Origin: Ardenticatenaceae bacterium
GTDB taxonomy: Bacteria > Chloroflexota > Anaerolineae > Promineifilales > Promineifilaceae
Direction of reading: 5' to 3'
Assembly: GCA_020634565.1 (NCBI GenBank)
Contig: JACKBN010000002.1
Coordinates: 372,001 to 436,000, forward strand
Length of the DNA stretch: 64,000 nucleotides
Position numbers and translations under genes: made by a program. The stretch's first letter is position 1; every line of letters starts with the position of its first letter. The notes under the pieces were generated by a model. It saw only the letters and a program-made list of their open reading frames with translations. It did not search any database and was not told the origin of the DNA. Positions 1-7,945 of the stretch are shown here, piece by piece.

Positions 1-11
1 ATAACCAGTTT

Positions 12-305
12 TTATTGTTCCTTGCGCACAATCATGTAACGCAAAATATCATCGTTATACTGCATATTCCGTTCAATATCGTTCAAACGGGTTGGATCCA
101 GTTTGGCATCGAACAGAATATAGTAACCTTCGTTGTTGTTCTCAATGGGATATGCTAAGCGACGTTGCCCCCAGATGTTTTGGACAGGCTTATCCGCCTC
201 ATCCTCTCCGTGGGTCAACCAATCGGAAACACGTCCTACCACCGCAGAACGAGCCTCATCATCTAAATTTGTCTGAAAAATAACGGTAACTTCGTACTCT
301 CGCAC
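12..305 (-). CDS. rpsF: 30S ribosomal protein S6
   Basis: 97-residue protein matching bacterial S6 along its full length: the N-terminal REYEV strand, the central RRLAYPI segment and the C-terminal RYMIVR strand are all present. S6 binds 16S rRNA as a pair with S18 in the 30S platform. The start is GTG at 303-305, supported by a strong AAAGGAGG Shine-Dalgarno about 8 bases upstream on the minus strand (around 313-320). The usual partners ssb and rpsR would lie off the left edge of the window. A leader of about 100 nt separates the likely promoter from the start and contains a small CTTAAT/ATTAAG stem-loop at 351-367. S6:S18 leader autoregulation is known in other bacteria, but I could not recognise that motif with confidence here. 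Confidence 0.96.
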   Translation of the reverse strand: MREYEVTVIFQTNLDDEARSAVVGRVSDWLTHGEDEADKPVQNIWGQRRLAYPIENNNEGYYILFDAKLDPTRLNDIERNMQYNDDILRYMIVRKEQ

Positions 306-414
306 GTTGCTAACCTCCTTTCCTTGGAATTACTCTGGCGAGCTCTGCCCTTAATTCTTGATTAAGAGCGGAAAGCAGCAGATGTATAAAATTTTTGCTG
401 TGCAACGGTGGAGA

Positions 415-442
415 ATAATAGCAGACCTGGCCGGTTTTGCAA
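415..442 (-). promoter_or_regulatory. Probable rpsF promoter
   Basis: Read on the minus strand there is TTGCAA (437-442), a 16-base spacer and TATTAT (415-420), a good sigma70-type match. Transcription would begin near 408 and give rpsF a leader of about 100 nt. Its -35 lies 2 bp from the -35 of the divergent promoter serving the gene on the other strand. Confidence 0.6.
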
Positions 443-444
443 AC

Positions 445-473
445 CTGACAGCACAAACTGCTAACGATATAAT
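445..473 (+). promoter_or_regulatory. Promoter of the GH99-like gene (leaderless)
   Basis: CTGACA (445-450), 17-base spacer, TATAAT (468-473). The predicted transcription start falls at about 480-482, on top of the ATG at 482, so the mRNA would have no 5' leader and no Shine-Dalgarno. The 8-base gap between the -10 box and the start codon recurs at four other genes in the window. Confidence 0.7.
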
Positions 474-481
474 GCATGCCT

Positions 482-2383
482 ATGATTTCACAACAAAAAA
501 GAACCTTCATTAGCTGGCATCACGGCCTGCTATTTCTTTGTATTGGATTATTTGCGCTGTTTATTGGCAAACCATCCGTCGCGCCAACCGTGCAGGCCCA
601 AGGGCAAACTCGATTGGTGCTGGCTTTTTATTATGCCTGGTACAGTCCCAACAGCTTTGGACCGGGGCTTACTCCCTTCACACCTACCAATCCTTACTAC
701 TCCAGCGACACCGGCACCATTCAGCGCCAGGTAAACGAGGCCCAATCTGCAGGAATTGATGGCTTTGTGCAAAGCTGGTACGGGCCAGAAACCACAAACA
801 ATCAAACCGAGACCAACTTCCAGGCACTCCTAAACATTGCTTCGGCTACTGGGTTTAAAGCGGCCGTTGATTTTGAAACAGCCAGCCCATTTTTCGCCAG
901 CAACGAGGATCGCATTAATGCTCTGCGCACCTTGCTCAGCACCCATGCCCAACATCCCGCCTACCTGCGGGTGGATGGCAAGCCCGTTGTCTTTTTCTGG
1001 GCCAACTGGATTTTGTCGCCTGCCGATTGGGTAGTGATTCGCAACACCGTAGACCCAGACCGCAACAGCATCTGGATTGCTGAAGGCGGCGACACCACCT
1101 ATCTGGATGCGTTTGACGGGCTGCATCTGTACAACGTTGCCTGGTCTGGCAACCCTGCTGGAACGGCCGCAACTTGGGCAGCCAACACGCGAGCAGCAGC
1201 CCAAACCTACGGAGGCTACAAATATTGGGTAGGCACTGCCATGCCGGGTTGGGATGCCAGCCTCATTGGCTCCAGCACCGCTCCGCGTGACCGCGCTAAT
1301 GGGGATTTTTACCGCTCTACGTTTGGCGGCGCGGCGGCCAGCTCTCCCGATATGCTCATCATCACCTCATTTAATGAGTGGGTTGAAGGCAGCCAGCTCG
1401 AGCCGAGCGTCGAGTATGGCAACTTTTATTTGCAACTTACGGCCGAATTAAGCGCCGCCTACAAAAATGGCAGTATCGCGGCCCCACCGCCGCCTACCTT
1501 GCCGCCGCCACCCCCAACAACCGATCCCAACGCGACGGCGACTGCTACCCAACCACCACCAGCCACGTTCACCCCAGGGCCATCGCCCACACCATTGCCG
1601 CCTACCCTGACGCCGACGCCACAACCAAGCCCCACACCCCTGGCTTCACCCACAGCACAGCCAGACGGCCGTATCCTGTACACCGTCCAAACAGGCGACA
1701 CCTTGATTACCCTGGCCGATCAATATGATGTCTCGCTAGAAAATTTGTACGCCTGGAATAATTTGCTGCCCAACAGCCTGCTCTCTGTAGGGCAAACACT
1801 GATCATCGGCTACACGGTGCTGCCGGATGGTTCCACGCCGCTGACCGGTTTCCCCGATGCCCGCGTCAAGCCAGATGGCACGATTGTGCACATCGTGGGC
1901 AATGGCGATACGCTGCTGCTCATCGCTGCCACTTACGATTTAACCCTGGATGAACTGTACGAAGTGAGCGGTCTGGAAGAAGGTGCGCTGCTCCAGCTAG
2001 GACAAGAGATCATTGTGGGGCATCGTCCGCAGCCAGCCACCATCGGCGGCTCGTCAGAGGACCCGGAGCTGGCAATCAGAAGTTTGAACGAGGTAACAAC
2101 CAATGCTTCGCCCACGGCCGAATTGCAACCCACCGCTACCGCAACGCCAACGGCCACGGCAACCGTAACCCCAACATCGGAACCAACGGCCGTTCCTACC
2201 CAGGAAATTGCCGCAGCGAACATGGCTGAAGAGAGCGCAGGGCTGGAAACGGCCGTACCCGCCACACCAGCACCGGCTGATCCCGTGCAACAAACCAGTA
2301 ATTTGCTCTGGCTGCTCATCGGGGCTGTGGCTGTGCTGCTGGTTGCCAGCGGCATCTTAATCATTGTGGCACGGCGAGGATGA
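482..2383 (+). CDS. Secreted GH99-like glycosidase with two LysM domains
   Basis: About 633 residues. A signal peptide (hydrophobic run LLFLCIGLFALFIG) is followed by a GH99/GH71-like barrel: LAFYYAWYSPN near its start, QSWYG, and TSFNEWVEGSQLEPS with the family's acidic FNEW motif near its end. GH99-type enzymes are endo-acting alpha-mannan hydrolases; the substrate here is unknown. A Pro/Thr-rich linker leads to two LysM repeats (YTVQTGDTLITLADQYDVS and VHIVGNGDTLLLIAATYDLT), which usually bind peptidoglycan or chitin-like glycans, then a second Thr/Pro linker and a C-terminal membrane helix ending in ARRG. So this looks like a surface-anchored glycan enzyme. ATG at 476 is in frame, but the promoter geometry favours ATG at 482. 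A weak TGAGC/GCTCA hairpin follows the stop. Confidence 0.8.
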   Translation: MISQQKRTFISWHHGLLFLCIGLFALFIGKPSVAPTVQAQGQTRLVLAFYYAWYSPNSFGPGLTPFTPTNPYYSSDTGTIQRQVNEAQSAGIDGFVQSWYGPETTNNQTETNFQALLNIASATGFKAAVDFETASPFFASNEDRINALRTLLSTHAQHPAYLRVDGKPVVFFWANWILSPADWVVIRNTVDPDRNSIWIAEGGDTTYLDAFDGLHLYNVAWSGNPAGTAATWAANTRAAAQTYGGYKYWVGTAMPGWDASLIGSSTAPRDRANGDFYRSTFGGAAASSPDMLIITSFNEWVEGSQLEPSVEYGNFYLQLTAELSAAYKNGSIAAPPPPTLPPPPPTTDPNATATATQPPPATFTPGPSPTPLPPTLTPTPQPSPTPLASPTAQPDGRILYTVQTGDTLITLADQYDVSLENLYAWNNLLPNSLLSVGQTLIIGYTVLPDGSTPLTGFPDARVKPDGTIVHIVGNGDTLLLIAATYDLTLDELYEVSGLEEGALLQLGQEIIVGHRPQPATIGGSSEDPELAIRSLNEVTTNASPTAELQPTATATPTATATVTPTSEPTAVPTQEIAAANMAEESAGLETAVPATPAPADPVQQTSNLLWLLIGAVAVLLVASGILIIVARRG

Positions 2384-2419
2384 CACTGAGCAAGCTCAAC
2401 TTTTCTCAAGAAACCAAAA

Positions 2420-2447
2420 TTTTCAAAGAAGGAACATTTGTTATAAT
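2420..2447 (+). promoter_or_regulatory. Leaderless promoter of small membrane gene
   Basis: TATAAT at 2442-2447 sits 8 bases before the ATG at 2456. A weak -35 (TTTTCA, 2420-2425) lies 16 bases upstream. No Shine-Dalgarno precedes the ATG. Confidence 0.55.
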
Positions 2448-2455
2448 CGCCCGCG

Positions 2456-2755
2456 ATGCGTGATGTGACGAGAATTACCTACACATTTTGGGCACTGCTT
2501 CTGCTTGTTGTGATGCTCATTGGTTCACCACTGTCTGGCTTTGGTTGCCAAACCATTGTTCCCGAACAGCTCCAGGTGAACTGCGAGACCAGCCCGGGCG
2601 GAACGGCCGTTCAATCCAACTTCTTGCAAACCACACCCACCACGCTGGTTCTTTTCGTCACTATGGCCATTGCCTGTTGGCTGCGGCCTCGTTATCAATC
2701 CCCCAAAGAAATCTACCTCACGCCCCCATTGCATCCACCCCGCCCGTTCGTTTAA
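2456..2755 (+). CDS. Small membrane protein, unknown function
   Basis: 99 residues with two predicted membrane helices (TFWALLLLVVMLIGSPL near residue 10 and TLVLFVTMAIACWL near residue 63) joined by a short extracytoplasmic loop holding two Cys (GCQTI, NCETS) that could form a disulfide. The tail is Pro-rich. I do not recognise a family. It lies 55 bp before a copper-chaperone lipoprotein in the same direction and could be co-transcribed with it. It contains one copy of the ACGGCCGT palindrome, like the surrounding genes. The promoter immediately upstream supports this being a real, leaderless gene. Confidence 0.5.
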   Translation: MRDVTRITYTFWALLLLVVMLIGSPLSGFGCQTIVPEQLQVNCETSPGGTAVQSNFLQTTPTTLVLFVTMAIACWLRPRYQSPKEIYLTPPLHPPRPFV

Positions 2756-2810
2756 CGCCAACCAGACGCACACAATTTTATTTTTTAACTTTACAACTGG
2801 AGATAAACGA

Positions 2811-3251
2811 ATGAAAAAAGCACTGTTTTTACTGGCACTTTTGTTATTAACGGCCGTTGCCTGCTCAGGTGGCGAAGATGAAGGTATTACCGTAACCGAT
2901 CCGTGGGGACGCACTTCCCCTGCCGCCGCCGAAAATGGCGCGTTCTACATGATGCTCACCAACAACGGCAGCAGCGACGACACGCTGCTTTCGGCCAGCA
3001 CCGATGCCTGCGGCATGGTGGAACTGCATGAAATGTACGACAAAGGGGACGGCGTCATGGGTATGCGCCCGGTTGAAGGTGGCAACATCCCGGTTCCTGC
3101 TGGCGGTTCCGCTGAGTTGAAACCAGGTGGTCTGCACGTCATGTGCATGATGAAACAAGTGGACTTTGAAGCGGGCACCGAAGTTCCGATCACCCTGACG
3201 TTTGAAAATGCGGGGGATATGGAAGTAACGGCCGTTATCCGCGACAACTAA
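2811..3251 (+). CDS. PCu(A)C-type copper chaperone lipoprotein
   Basis: 146 residues. A lipoprotein signal ends in TAVAC, so Cys would be lipidated and the protein held on the outer face of the membrane. The mature part matches the PCuAC (DUF461) family: ITVTDPWGRTSPA at the start, then GAFYMMLTNNG, VELHEM, MGMRPV, IPVPAGG and GGLHVMCM. The copper ligands follow the H-x(n)-M...H-x-M pattern (His/Met in VELHEM, Met in MGMRPV, His and Met in LHVM). The family delivers Cu(I) to the CuA centre of cytochrome c oxidase; no oxidase gene is in the window. The start ATG at 2811 has a GGAGA Shine-Dalgarno 8 bases upstream. Upstream in-frame codons exist but would destroy the signal peptide. Confidence 0.9.
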   Translation: MKKALFLLALLLLTAVACSGGEDEGITVTDPWGRTSPAAAENGAFYMMLTNNGSSDDTLLSASTDACGMVELHEMYDKGDGVMGMRPVEGGNIPVPAGGSAELKPGGLHVMCMMKQVDFEAGTEVPITLTFENAGDMEVTAVIRDN

Positions 3252-3264
3252 CCACAATTAACAC

Positions 3265-3311
3265 GACCTGACAGGTTTACGAACCTTCTACAAAGCAAAA
3301 TCTGTCAGGTC
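3265..3311. terminator. Inverted repeat between convergent genes
   Basis: GACCTGACAG (3265-3274) and CTGTCAGGTC (3302-3311) are perfect 10-bp inverted arms around a 27-base loop, between the convergent copper-chaperone and radA genes. There is no clear T-run, so termination is inferred from location. A related GTGTCAGGTTTTTTAGG piece occurs just upstream of radA, suggesting a dispersed repeat. Confidence 0.4.
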
Positions 3312-3325
3312 TACCAAGCTCCCAA

Positions 3326-4708
3326 CTACCCTTTAATTAAAGCCACATCAATCGCTTCCGCCAGATTGCGGCAGCCAACCAGCTCCAGCCCGTTAGGCGG
3401 CTCCACCAGGCGGCGCTGAGCCGTTTTGGGGATAACACAGCGTTTAAAACCCAGCTTCAACGCTTCCTTCAAGCGCGCTTCCAGCTGACTCACCGCCCGC
3501 AGTTCACCGCTTAGCCCCACTTCCCCCACAAACGCCATATCCGCATGCACCGATTGGTCTTTCACACTGCTGGCAATAGAAACGGCGATAGCCAAATCGG
3601 CGGCAGGTTCATCAATCTGTAAACCGCCAATCACGTTGACAAACACATCTTTATCGTGCAATTTCACACGAACGCGGCGGGTAAGAACGGCCGTAATCAA
3701 CAACAACCGATTGTAATCAACCCCATTTGCCGTGCGCCGTGGATTAGAAAACGTGGTCGAACTGGCCAGCGCCTGCACTTCCACCAGCAGCGGACGCGTC
3801 CCCTCCATCGTTACCGCAATCGTGGAGCCAGGGGCATTGATTTGGCGCTCCGCCAAAAACGCCTCCGACGGATTCGGCACCTCAACCATGCCCTTCTCCA
3901 CCATCTCAAACACGCCCACCTCGCTGGTCGCGCCAAAACGATTTTTGACGCTGCGCAGCAGCCGGTAGCGGTGAAACGGATCGCCTTCCAAATACAACAC
4001 GGTATCTACGATATGCTCCAGCACGCGCGGCCCGGCAATGGTGCCCTCTTTAGTCACGTGCCCCACCAAAAAGATGCTGATGCCCGATGTCTTGGCCAGC
4101 TCCTGAAAGCGGCTGGCACATTCCCGCACCTGGCTTACGCTGCCCGCCGCCGAGGTTAAATCTTCGGCAAAGGTGGTCTGAATACTATCCACAATCACCA
4201 GCGTCGGCTGAAGCTGATCCACATGGTTCAAAATCGCTTGCAGCTTCGTCTCGGTCACCAAGTACAAATCGTCGGCGGTGATGCCCAACCGGTCGGCGCG
4301 CATCTTGATTTGGCGGCTGCTCTCTTCGCCCGAAACATAGAGCGTCGTGCCATGCGCATTGGCCGTCATCGCCGACACGTCCAGCAGCAGCGTCGATTTG
4401 CCAATGCCAGGGTCACCACCCACCAGCACCAGCGAACCGGGCACAATGCCGCCACCCAACACCCGACCAAATTCCGGCAGCGGCAGTGGCAGTCGCTCAA
4501 AGCCATCGGCGGTTATTTCGCCCAGGCGTTGGGGCTGGCTGTCACTCTGTCCGGCAGCCCGGCGATTGCGCTGGCTGGGCGGCGCTTCGGCCACCAGCAC
4601 CTCTTCTTCCATTGTGTCGAATTCGCCGCATTTGGGGCACTTGCCTACGTAAGCGGCCGTTACGCGGCCACAATTGCTGCAAACATAGCGGGATCGGGTT
4701 TTGGCCAT
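3326..4708 (-). CDS. radA: DNA repair protein RadA/Sms
   Basis: 460 residues, typical family length. The N-terminal zinc finger (CSNCG...GKCPKCGEF), the RecA-type ATPase with Walker A GGDPGIGKSTLL at about residue 97, the RadA-specific KNRFG motif (SVKNRFGATSEVG), and the C-terminal Lon-protease-like domain (FVNVIGG...AFVGEVGLSGELR) are all present. RadA is a hexameric helicase that promotes branch migration during recombination repair. The start ATG has GAGGA about 8 bases upstream on the minus strand. It is transcribed toward the copper-chaperone gene. Confidence 0.97.
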   Translation of the reverse strand: MAKTRSRYVCSNCGRVTAAYVGKCPKCGEFDTMEEEVLVAEAPPSQRNRRAAGQSDSQPQRLGEITADGFERLPLPLPEFGRVLGGGIVPGSLVLVGGDPGIGKSTLLLDVSAMTANAHGTTLYVSGEESSRQIKMRADRLGITADDLYLVTETKLQAILNHVDQLQPTLVIVDSIQTTFAEDLTSAAGSVSQVRECASRFQELAKTSGISIFLVGHVTKEGTIAGPRVLEHIVDTVLYLEGDPFHRYRLLRSVKNRFGATSEVGVFEMVEKGMVEVPNPSEAFLAERQINAPGSTIAVTMEGTRPLLVEVQALASSTTFSNPRRTANGVDYNRLLLITAVLTRRVRVKLHDKDVFVNVIGGLQIDEPAADLAIAVSIASSVKDQSVHADMAFVGEVGLSGELRAVSQLEARLKEALKLGFKRCVIPKTAQRRLVEPPNGLELVGCRNLAEAIDVALIKG

Positions 4709-4758
4709 AGGTGTTTCCTCGTGTTTACCAAGCGTGTCAGGTTTTTTAGGCGCTTAGC

Positions 4759-4786
4759 TTGTGGCGATTTTAACATATGCTATACT
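4759..4786 (+). promoter_or_regulatory. Leaderless promoter
   Basis: TATACT at 4781-4786 lies exactly 8 bases before an in-frame GTG at 4795. A weak TTGTGG (4759-4764) is 16 bases upstream. An upstream ATG at 4777 would start before the -10 box and so cannot be used from this promoter. Confidence 0.5.
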
Positions 4787-4794
4787 TTTTCGCC

Positions 4795-5079
4795 GTGATT
4801 GATTGGCGATCTGTCTGGACGAATGGGCTTTGGATTTTGGGAACGGCCGTCTTACTAGGAACGTTTAGTTACGCGTACTGGCTTTCCCGTACCAGCCTCC
4901 AATCAATCGGGGAAGTTTACCAAAAACCGCCCTATGCCCAGCTGTTTTGGTCCGGCTTTTTGCTGGTTTTGTTGGGGCTTATTTTTACATCTTCCCGCTG
5001 GTGGGAAACGGCCGTTTGGCTGCTGTTCACCGGTTGGGCCTTGTTTAACCTGATTGCGTCACTGCGAAGTGCCAAATGA
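4795..5079 (+). CDS. Small membrane protein, unknown function
   Basis: 94 residues from GTG 4795 (100 if ATG 4777 were used). Three predicted membrane helices: GLWILGTAVLLGTFSYAYWL, LFWSGFLLVLLGLIFT and WETAVWLLFTGWALFNLIASL. I do not recognise the family. It overlaps the next gene by ATGA (5076-5079), so the two are almost certainly translated together. It begins a run of tightly packed same-strand genes for membrane and surface proteins that continues to about 11.2 kb. The start choice rests on the promoter position only. Confidence 0.55.
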   Translation: MIDWRSVWTNGLWILGTAVLLGTFSYAYWLSRTSLQSIGEVYQKPPYAQLFWSGFLLVLLGLIFTSSRWWETAVWLLFTGWALFNLIASLRSAK

Positions 5080-5501
5080 AACTTGTTCTGAAGAAATCGT
5101 CATTCTGCTTTTTGTTGTTAGCGCTGGCCGCAATATTGCTGCTGCCCACTCAACCGGCCAACGCCCAGGCCGATCCATCGGCCACACCAGCTGAAGGGTA
5201 TCCACCACCGGCCACACCCACCCAGCCAGATAGCGCCTATCCAGCCCAGCCAGAGCTGCCTGCCGCCACCCCAACCGATGAATCTTATGTTCCGCCGCCT
5301 ACGGCCGTTCTCTCCACCAATCCACCTGCCGTAGTAGGTGAAAACGCGCCAGAGGCAACGGTCTCTGCCACCCTACCCATCAGCCAGAGCACGCTGGTGC
5401 GCAACCGAGTCATTTTATGGGCGGGCTTTTTGATCACCCTGCTCATTTTTGCGCTGGCAGTGTACGGAGCAATGCTCATGTACACGCGGCCACGCAACTG
5501 A
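5076..5501 (+). CDS. Secreted/anchored Pro-Thr-rich protein
   Basis: 141 residues: a signal peptide (FCFLLLALAAILLLPTQPANAQA), a central low-complexity region rich in Pro, Thr, Ala and Tyr (TPAEGYPPPATPTQPDS), then one C-terminal membrane helix (VILWAGFLITLLIFALAVYGAML) ending in TRPRN. No recognised domain. It may be a surface spacer or a substrate for glycosylation. ATGA overlap with the upstream gene shows translational coupling, and the next gene starts 15 bp downstream. Confidence 0.55.
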   Translation: MKLVLKKSSFCFLLLALAAILLLPTQPANAQADPSATPAEGYPPPATPTQPDSAYPAQPELPAATPTDESYVPPPTAVLSTNPPAVVGENAPEATVSATLPISQSTLVRNRVILWAGFLITLLIFALAVYGAMLMYTRPRN

Positions 5502-5516
5502 TTTTGGCTACCCTTC

Positions 5517-6551
5517 GTGTCCTCCCCCGCAGAAACTGAACCCGCAACCACCCCCTCGCGCTGGCGCAGAGCCTGGCCTTGGATCAATGGGATTTTAACG
5601 GCCGTTCTGCTCATCGGCGGCATCTGGTATCTGTCCCACACGATTGATTTCCGTGATGTACAGGAGGCTATGGGCAGCGCCAATCTCTGGCTGATCGTGC
5701 TGGCTCTGCTCACGTTTGTGGTGAATGGCGCGGTTAAAGCGTGGCGGTGGCGGGTACTACTGGCTCCGGATCAAGAGAAAGAGGTGGCATTTTCGGCCGT
5801 ATTTTGGGCTATCTGGCTCGGTCAGTTTGTCAATGTTATCCTACCCTTTCTGCGTTTAGGGGAAATTGCCCGGGCTTACGCCATTAACCAGCAAACCGGA
5901 TTCAGTAAAGTGCGTGGCCTTAGCACCGTGGTCGTGGAAAAAAGCCTGGAACTGGTGATGTTGGGCCTGGTAGTGCTAGTACTTCTGCCCATTTTGGCGC
6001 TGCCGGAGAACATGCAGGGCAGCGGGCTTACCTTGTTACTTATTGCCGGTGCCGTCATGGTGGGTCTGAGCATCGTCGCGTACCAGACAAACTGGGTCAT
6101 TTCTCAGCTGCGCCGATTATTTCATCTATTGCCACAATCCATTGAGGCCAAACTTACAAACCTACTCATTGGTGGGTTAGAAGGATTAGCCTCGCTGCGA
6201 TCTAGCGCGGCTTTGGGGCGACTGTTGGCTTCATCCGTATTGCTGGCTTTGCTAGGATTGCTCACGCCATATTTGCTGTTCCTGGCCTTTCATATTCCCT
6301 TAGGTCTAGCCGAAGCGGCCGTTACCGATTCAGCTCTTAGCTTAACCACCTCTGCCCCCAGCACGCCCGGCCAGCTGGGGATTTTTGAAGGCACGGTTGT
6401 GTTGGTGTTGTACCAGTTTGGCCAAACCAACCAGGCCATCACCTTGAGCTATGCCGTGGTGTATCATCTAGCGGTGCTGCTGCCAAAAATTGTGTTGGGC
6501 GGGCTGGCAGCTAGCCGCACCAACTGGCGCTGGCGACAAGACAAATCTTAA
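5517..6551 (+). CDS. UPF0104/YbhN-family flippase-like membrane protein
   Basis: 344 residues with about eight membrane helices, resembling the lysylphosphatidylglycerol synthase transmembrane-region family (AglD/YbhN). Typical features: an N-terminal helix followed by WYLSHTIDFRDV, then GAVKAWRWRVLL and the LPFLRLGEIARAYAI segment, and a late SLTTSAPSTPGQLGIFEG motif (family consensus P.aPG.iG.fe). Such proteins are linked to lipid-carrier or glycolipid transport in glycan synthesis. Start is GTG at 5517. The following gene begins 1 bp after the stop if GTG 6553 is used, so this is part of an operon with a DUF2723 protein, a DUF4012 protein and a glycosyltransferase. Confidence 0.8.
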   Translation: MSSPAETEPATTPSRWRRAWPWINGILTAVLLIGGIWYLSHTIDFRDVQEAMGSANLWLIVLALLTFVVNGAVKAWRWRVLLAPDQEKEVAFSAVFWAIWLGQFVNVILPFLRLGEIARAYAINQQTGFSKVRGLSTVVVEKSLELVMLGLVVLVLLPILALPENMQGSGLTLLLIAGAVMVGLSIVAYQTNWVISQLRRLFHLLPQSIEAKLTNLLIGGLEGLASLRSSAALGRLLASSVLLALLGLLTPYLLFLAFHIPLGLAEAAVTDSALSLTTSAPSTPGQLGIFEGTVVLVLYQFGQTNQAITLSYAVVYHLAVLLPKIVLGGLAASRTNWRWRQDKS

Positions 6552-6552
6552 A

Positions 6553-7944
6553 GTGGCCTCTCAATCCTTTCAACAGGTCAAACCGAAGACGTCTTTGCCT
6601 CCGCTAGCTGTTTTTTTGGCTGTGCTGCTGGTATATGGGGTAACGGCCGTTCCCGACCTCACTTTTGCTTTCGATAGTGGCGATGGGGGCGAGCTGATAA
6701 CGGCCGTTCTAACCAGCGGCGTCCCCCACCCGCCAGGGTATCCCACTTACCTGATTTTGAGCCAGTTGACCACACTGCTCCCGATAACGCCAATGGCCTA
6801 CCGGTTCTCGCTCTTTTCCGCTTTTTGCGGTGCCTTGGCAGCAGCCATAACCAGCGCCACCAGCCGATCACTGGGGCTAAAAGGGTGGCAGACAGCGCTG
6901 CCCGGTCTGACGCTGGCCTTTATGCCGCTGGTCTGGCAGCAGGCGGTGGTGACGGAAGTGTATGCGCTAAACCTGGCATTCGTTTCACTATTCTTATGGA
7001 GTTTGTTGGGAAAACGGCAGTCTTGGCTGGTTGGCCTTTTGTTGGGACTATCACTCACCACGCACCTTACCTCCATTTTATTACTGCCGCTAACCTTGCT
7101 GCTGACTCCAGCAAAAAAGTGGTCCCATCTGGTAACCGGCATTGCTTTGGGATTAACACCATACATTTTGCTACCGTGGCTGGCCCAAGCAGATAGTCCA
7201 GTAGTGTGGGGCCGCCCGAATACCTTGGACGGCTGGTGGTGGCTGGTAAGCGCACAGCTGTACTGGCCCAACCAACTGTCATTGCCGCCAGCAAAAGTAT
7301 TCCCGCGTCTAAAAGAATGGTCCGAGGCTGGCTTGCAACAGCTGCTATTTGCCGGATGGCTGCTGCTGCCCTGGAGCGGCTGGCTAGAAACAGAAAAAAA
7401 ACGTTGGTGGCTGCTGGTGGGAACGGCCGTTTTCTACCTGCTATATGCCTTTTCATATGACACTAGCGACGCCCTGGTGAACATGTTGCCCGCCTGGCTA
7501 TTGCTGAGTCTGTCATTAACAGCCGGCTTTAAACGGCTTGGCTCCTGGGGATTTGTGTTGCCGTTCGCCCTTGTTTTGTTAAACTTCAGTCCAATCAATC
7601 GTGTAGAAGTTCACAAAGTACGGCCGTTTGCCGAACAAGTTCTGCACAGTTCGCCGCCCGATGCAATTCTCATCACTTCAGGCGATCCGGATATTTTTGC
7701 TTTGTGGTACTTCCATTTTGTTGAGGGGCAACGACCCGATGTGGTCGTGATTGATGATCAGCTATTTGCATTTGATTGGTATAGGGAGAGAGTCCAAGCG
7801 CTTTACCCAGACCTGCAAGGTCTAACGATTGATGACGTGCCTGCCTTTCGCACCCTAAATGCCAACCAGCGACCTGTCTGCACTGTTGCTCTGATAGACA
7901 ATGGAACGATGCTAGCTAGCAACAGCTGTAGTGAGGAACCGTAG
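6553..7944 (+). CDS. DUF2723 (TMEM260-like) membrane protein
   Basis: About 463 residues from GTG 6553, 1 bp after the preceding stop; an upstream in-frame ATG at 6490 would overlap the previous gene by 62 bp. The DUF2723 signature is clear at the N-terminus: DLTFAFDSGDGGELITA then SGVPHPPGYPTY. Around ten membrane helices follow, and the C-terminus is a soluble extracytoplasmic part (ITSGDPDIFALWYFHFVEGQRPDVVVIDD). The eukaryotic member TMEM260 is an O-mannosyltransferase of the GT-C fold, so a lipid-linked-sugar glycosyltransferase role is likely. It contains four ACGGCCGT palindromes. The next gene starts 1 bp after its stop. Confidence 0.78.
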   Translation: MASQSFQQVKPKTSLPPLAVFLAVLLVYGVTAVPDLTFAFDSGDGGELITAVLTSGVPHPPGYPTYLILSQLTTLLPITPMAYRFSLFSAFCGALAAAITSATSRSLGLKGWQTALPGLTLAFMPLVWQQAVVTEVYALNLAFVSLFLWSLLGKRQSWLVGLLLGLSLTTHLTSILLLPLTLLLTPAKKWSHLVTGIALGLTPYILLPWLAQADSPVVWGRPNTLDGWWWLVSAQLYWPNQLSLPPAKVFPRLKEWSEAGLQQLLFAGWLLLPWSGWLETEKKRWWLLVGTAVFYLLYAFSYDTSDALVNMLPAWLLLSLSLTAGFKRLGSWGFVLPFALVLLNFSPINRVEVHKVRPFAEQVLHSSPPDAILITSGDPDIFALWYFHFVEGQRPDVVVIDDQLFAFDWYRERVQALYPDLQGLTIDDVPAFRTLNANQRPVCTVALIDNGTMLASNSCSEEP

Positions 7945-7945
7945 T

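Noticed and set aside
4223..4798. 191-codon plus-strand frame opposite radA
   Set aside because: Shadow of the strongly conserved radA coding sequence; no independent support.
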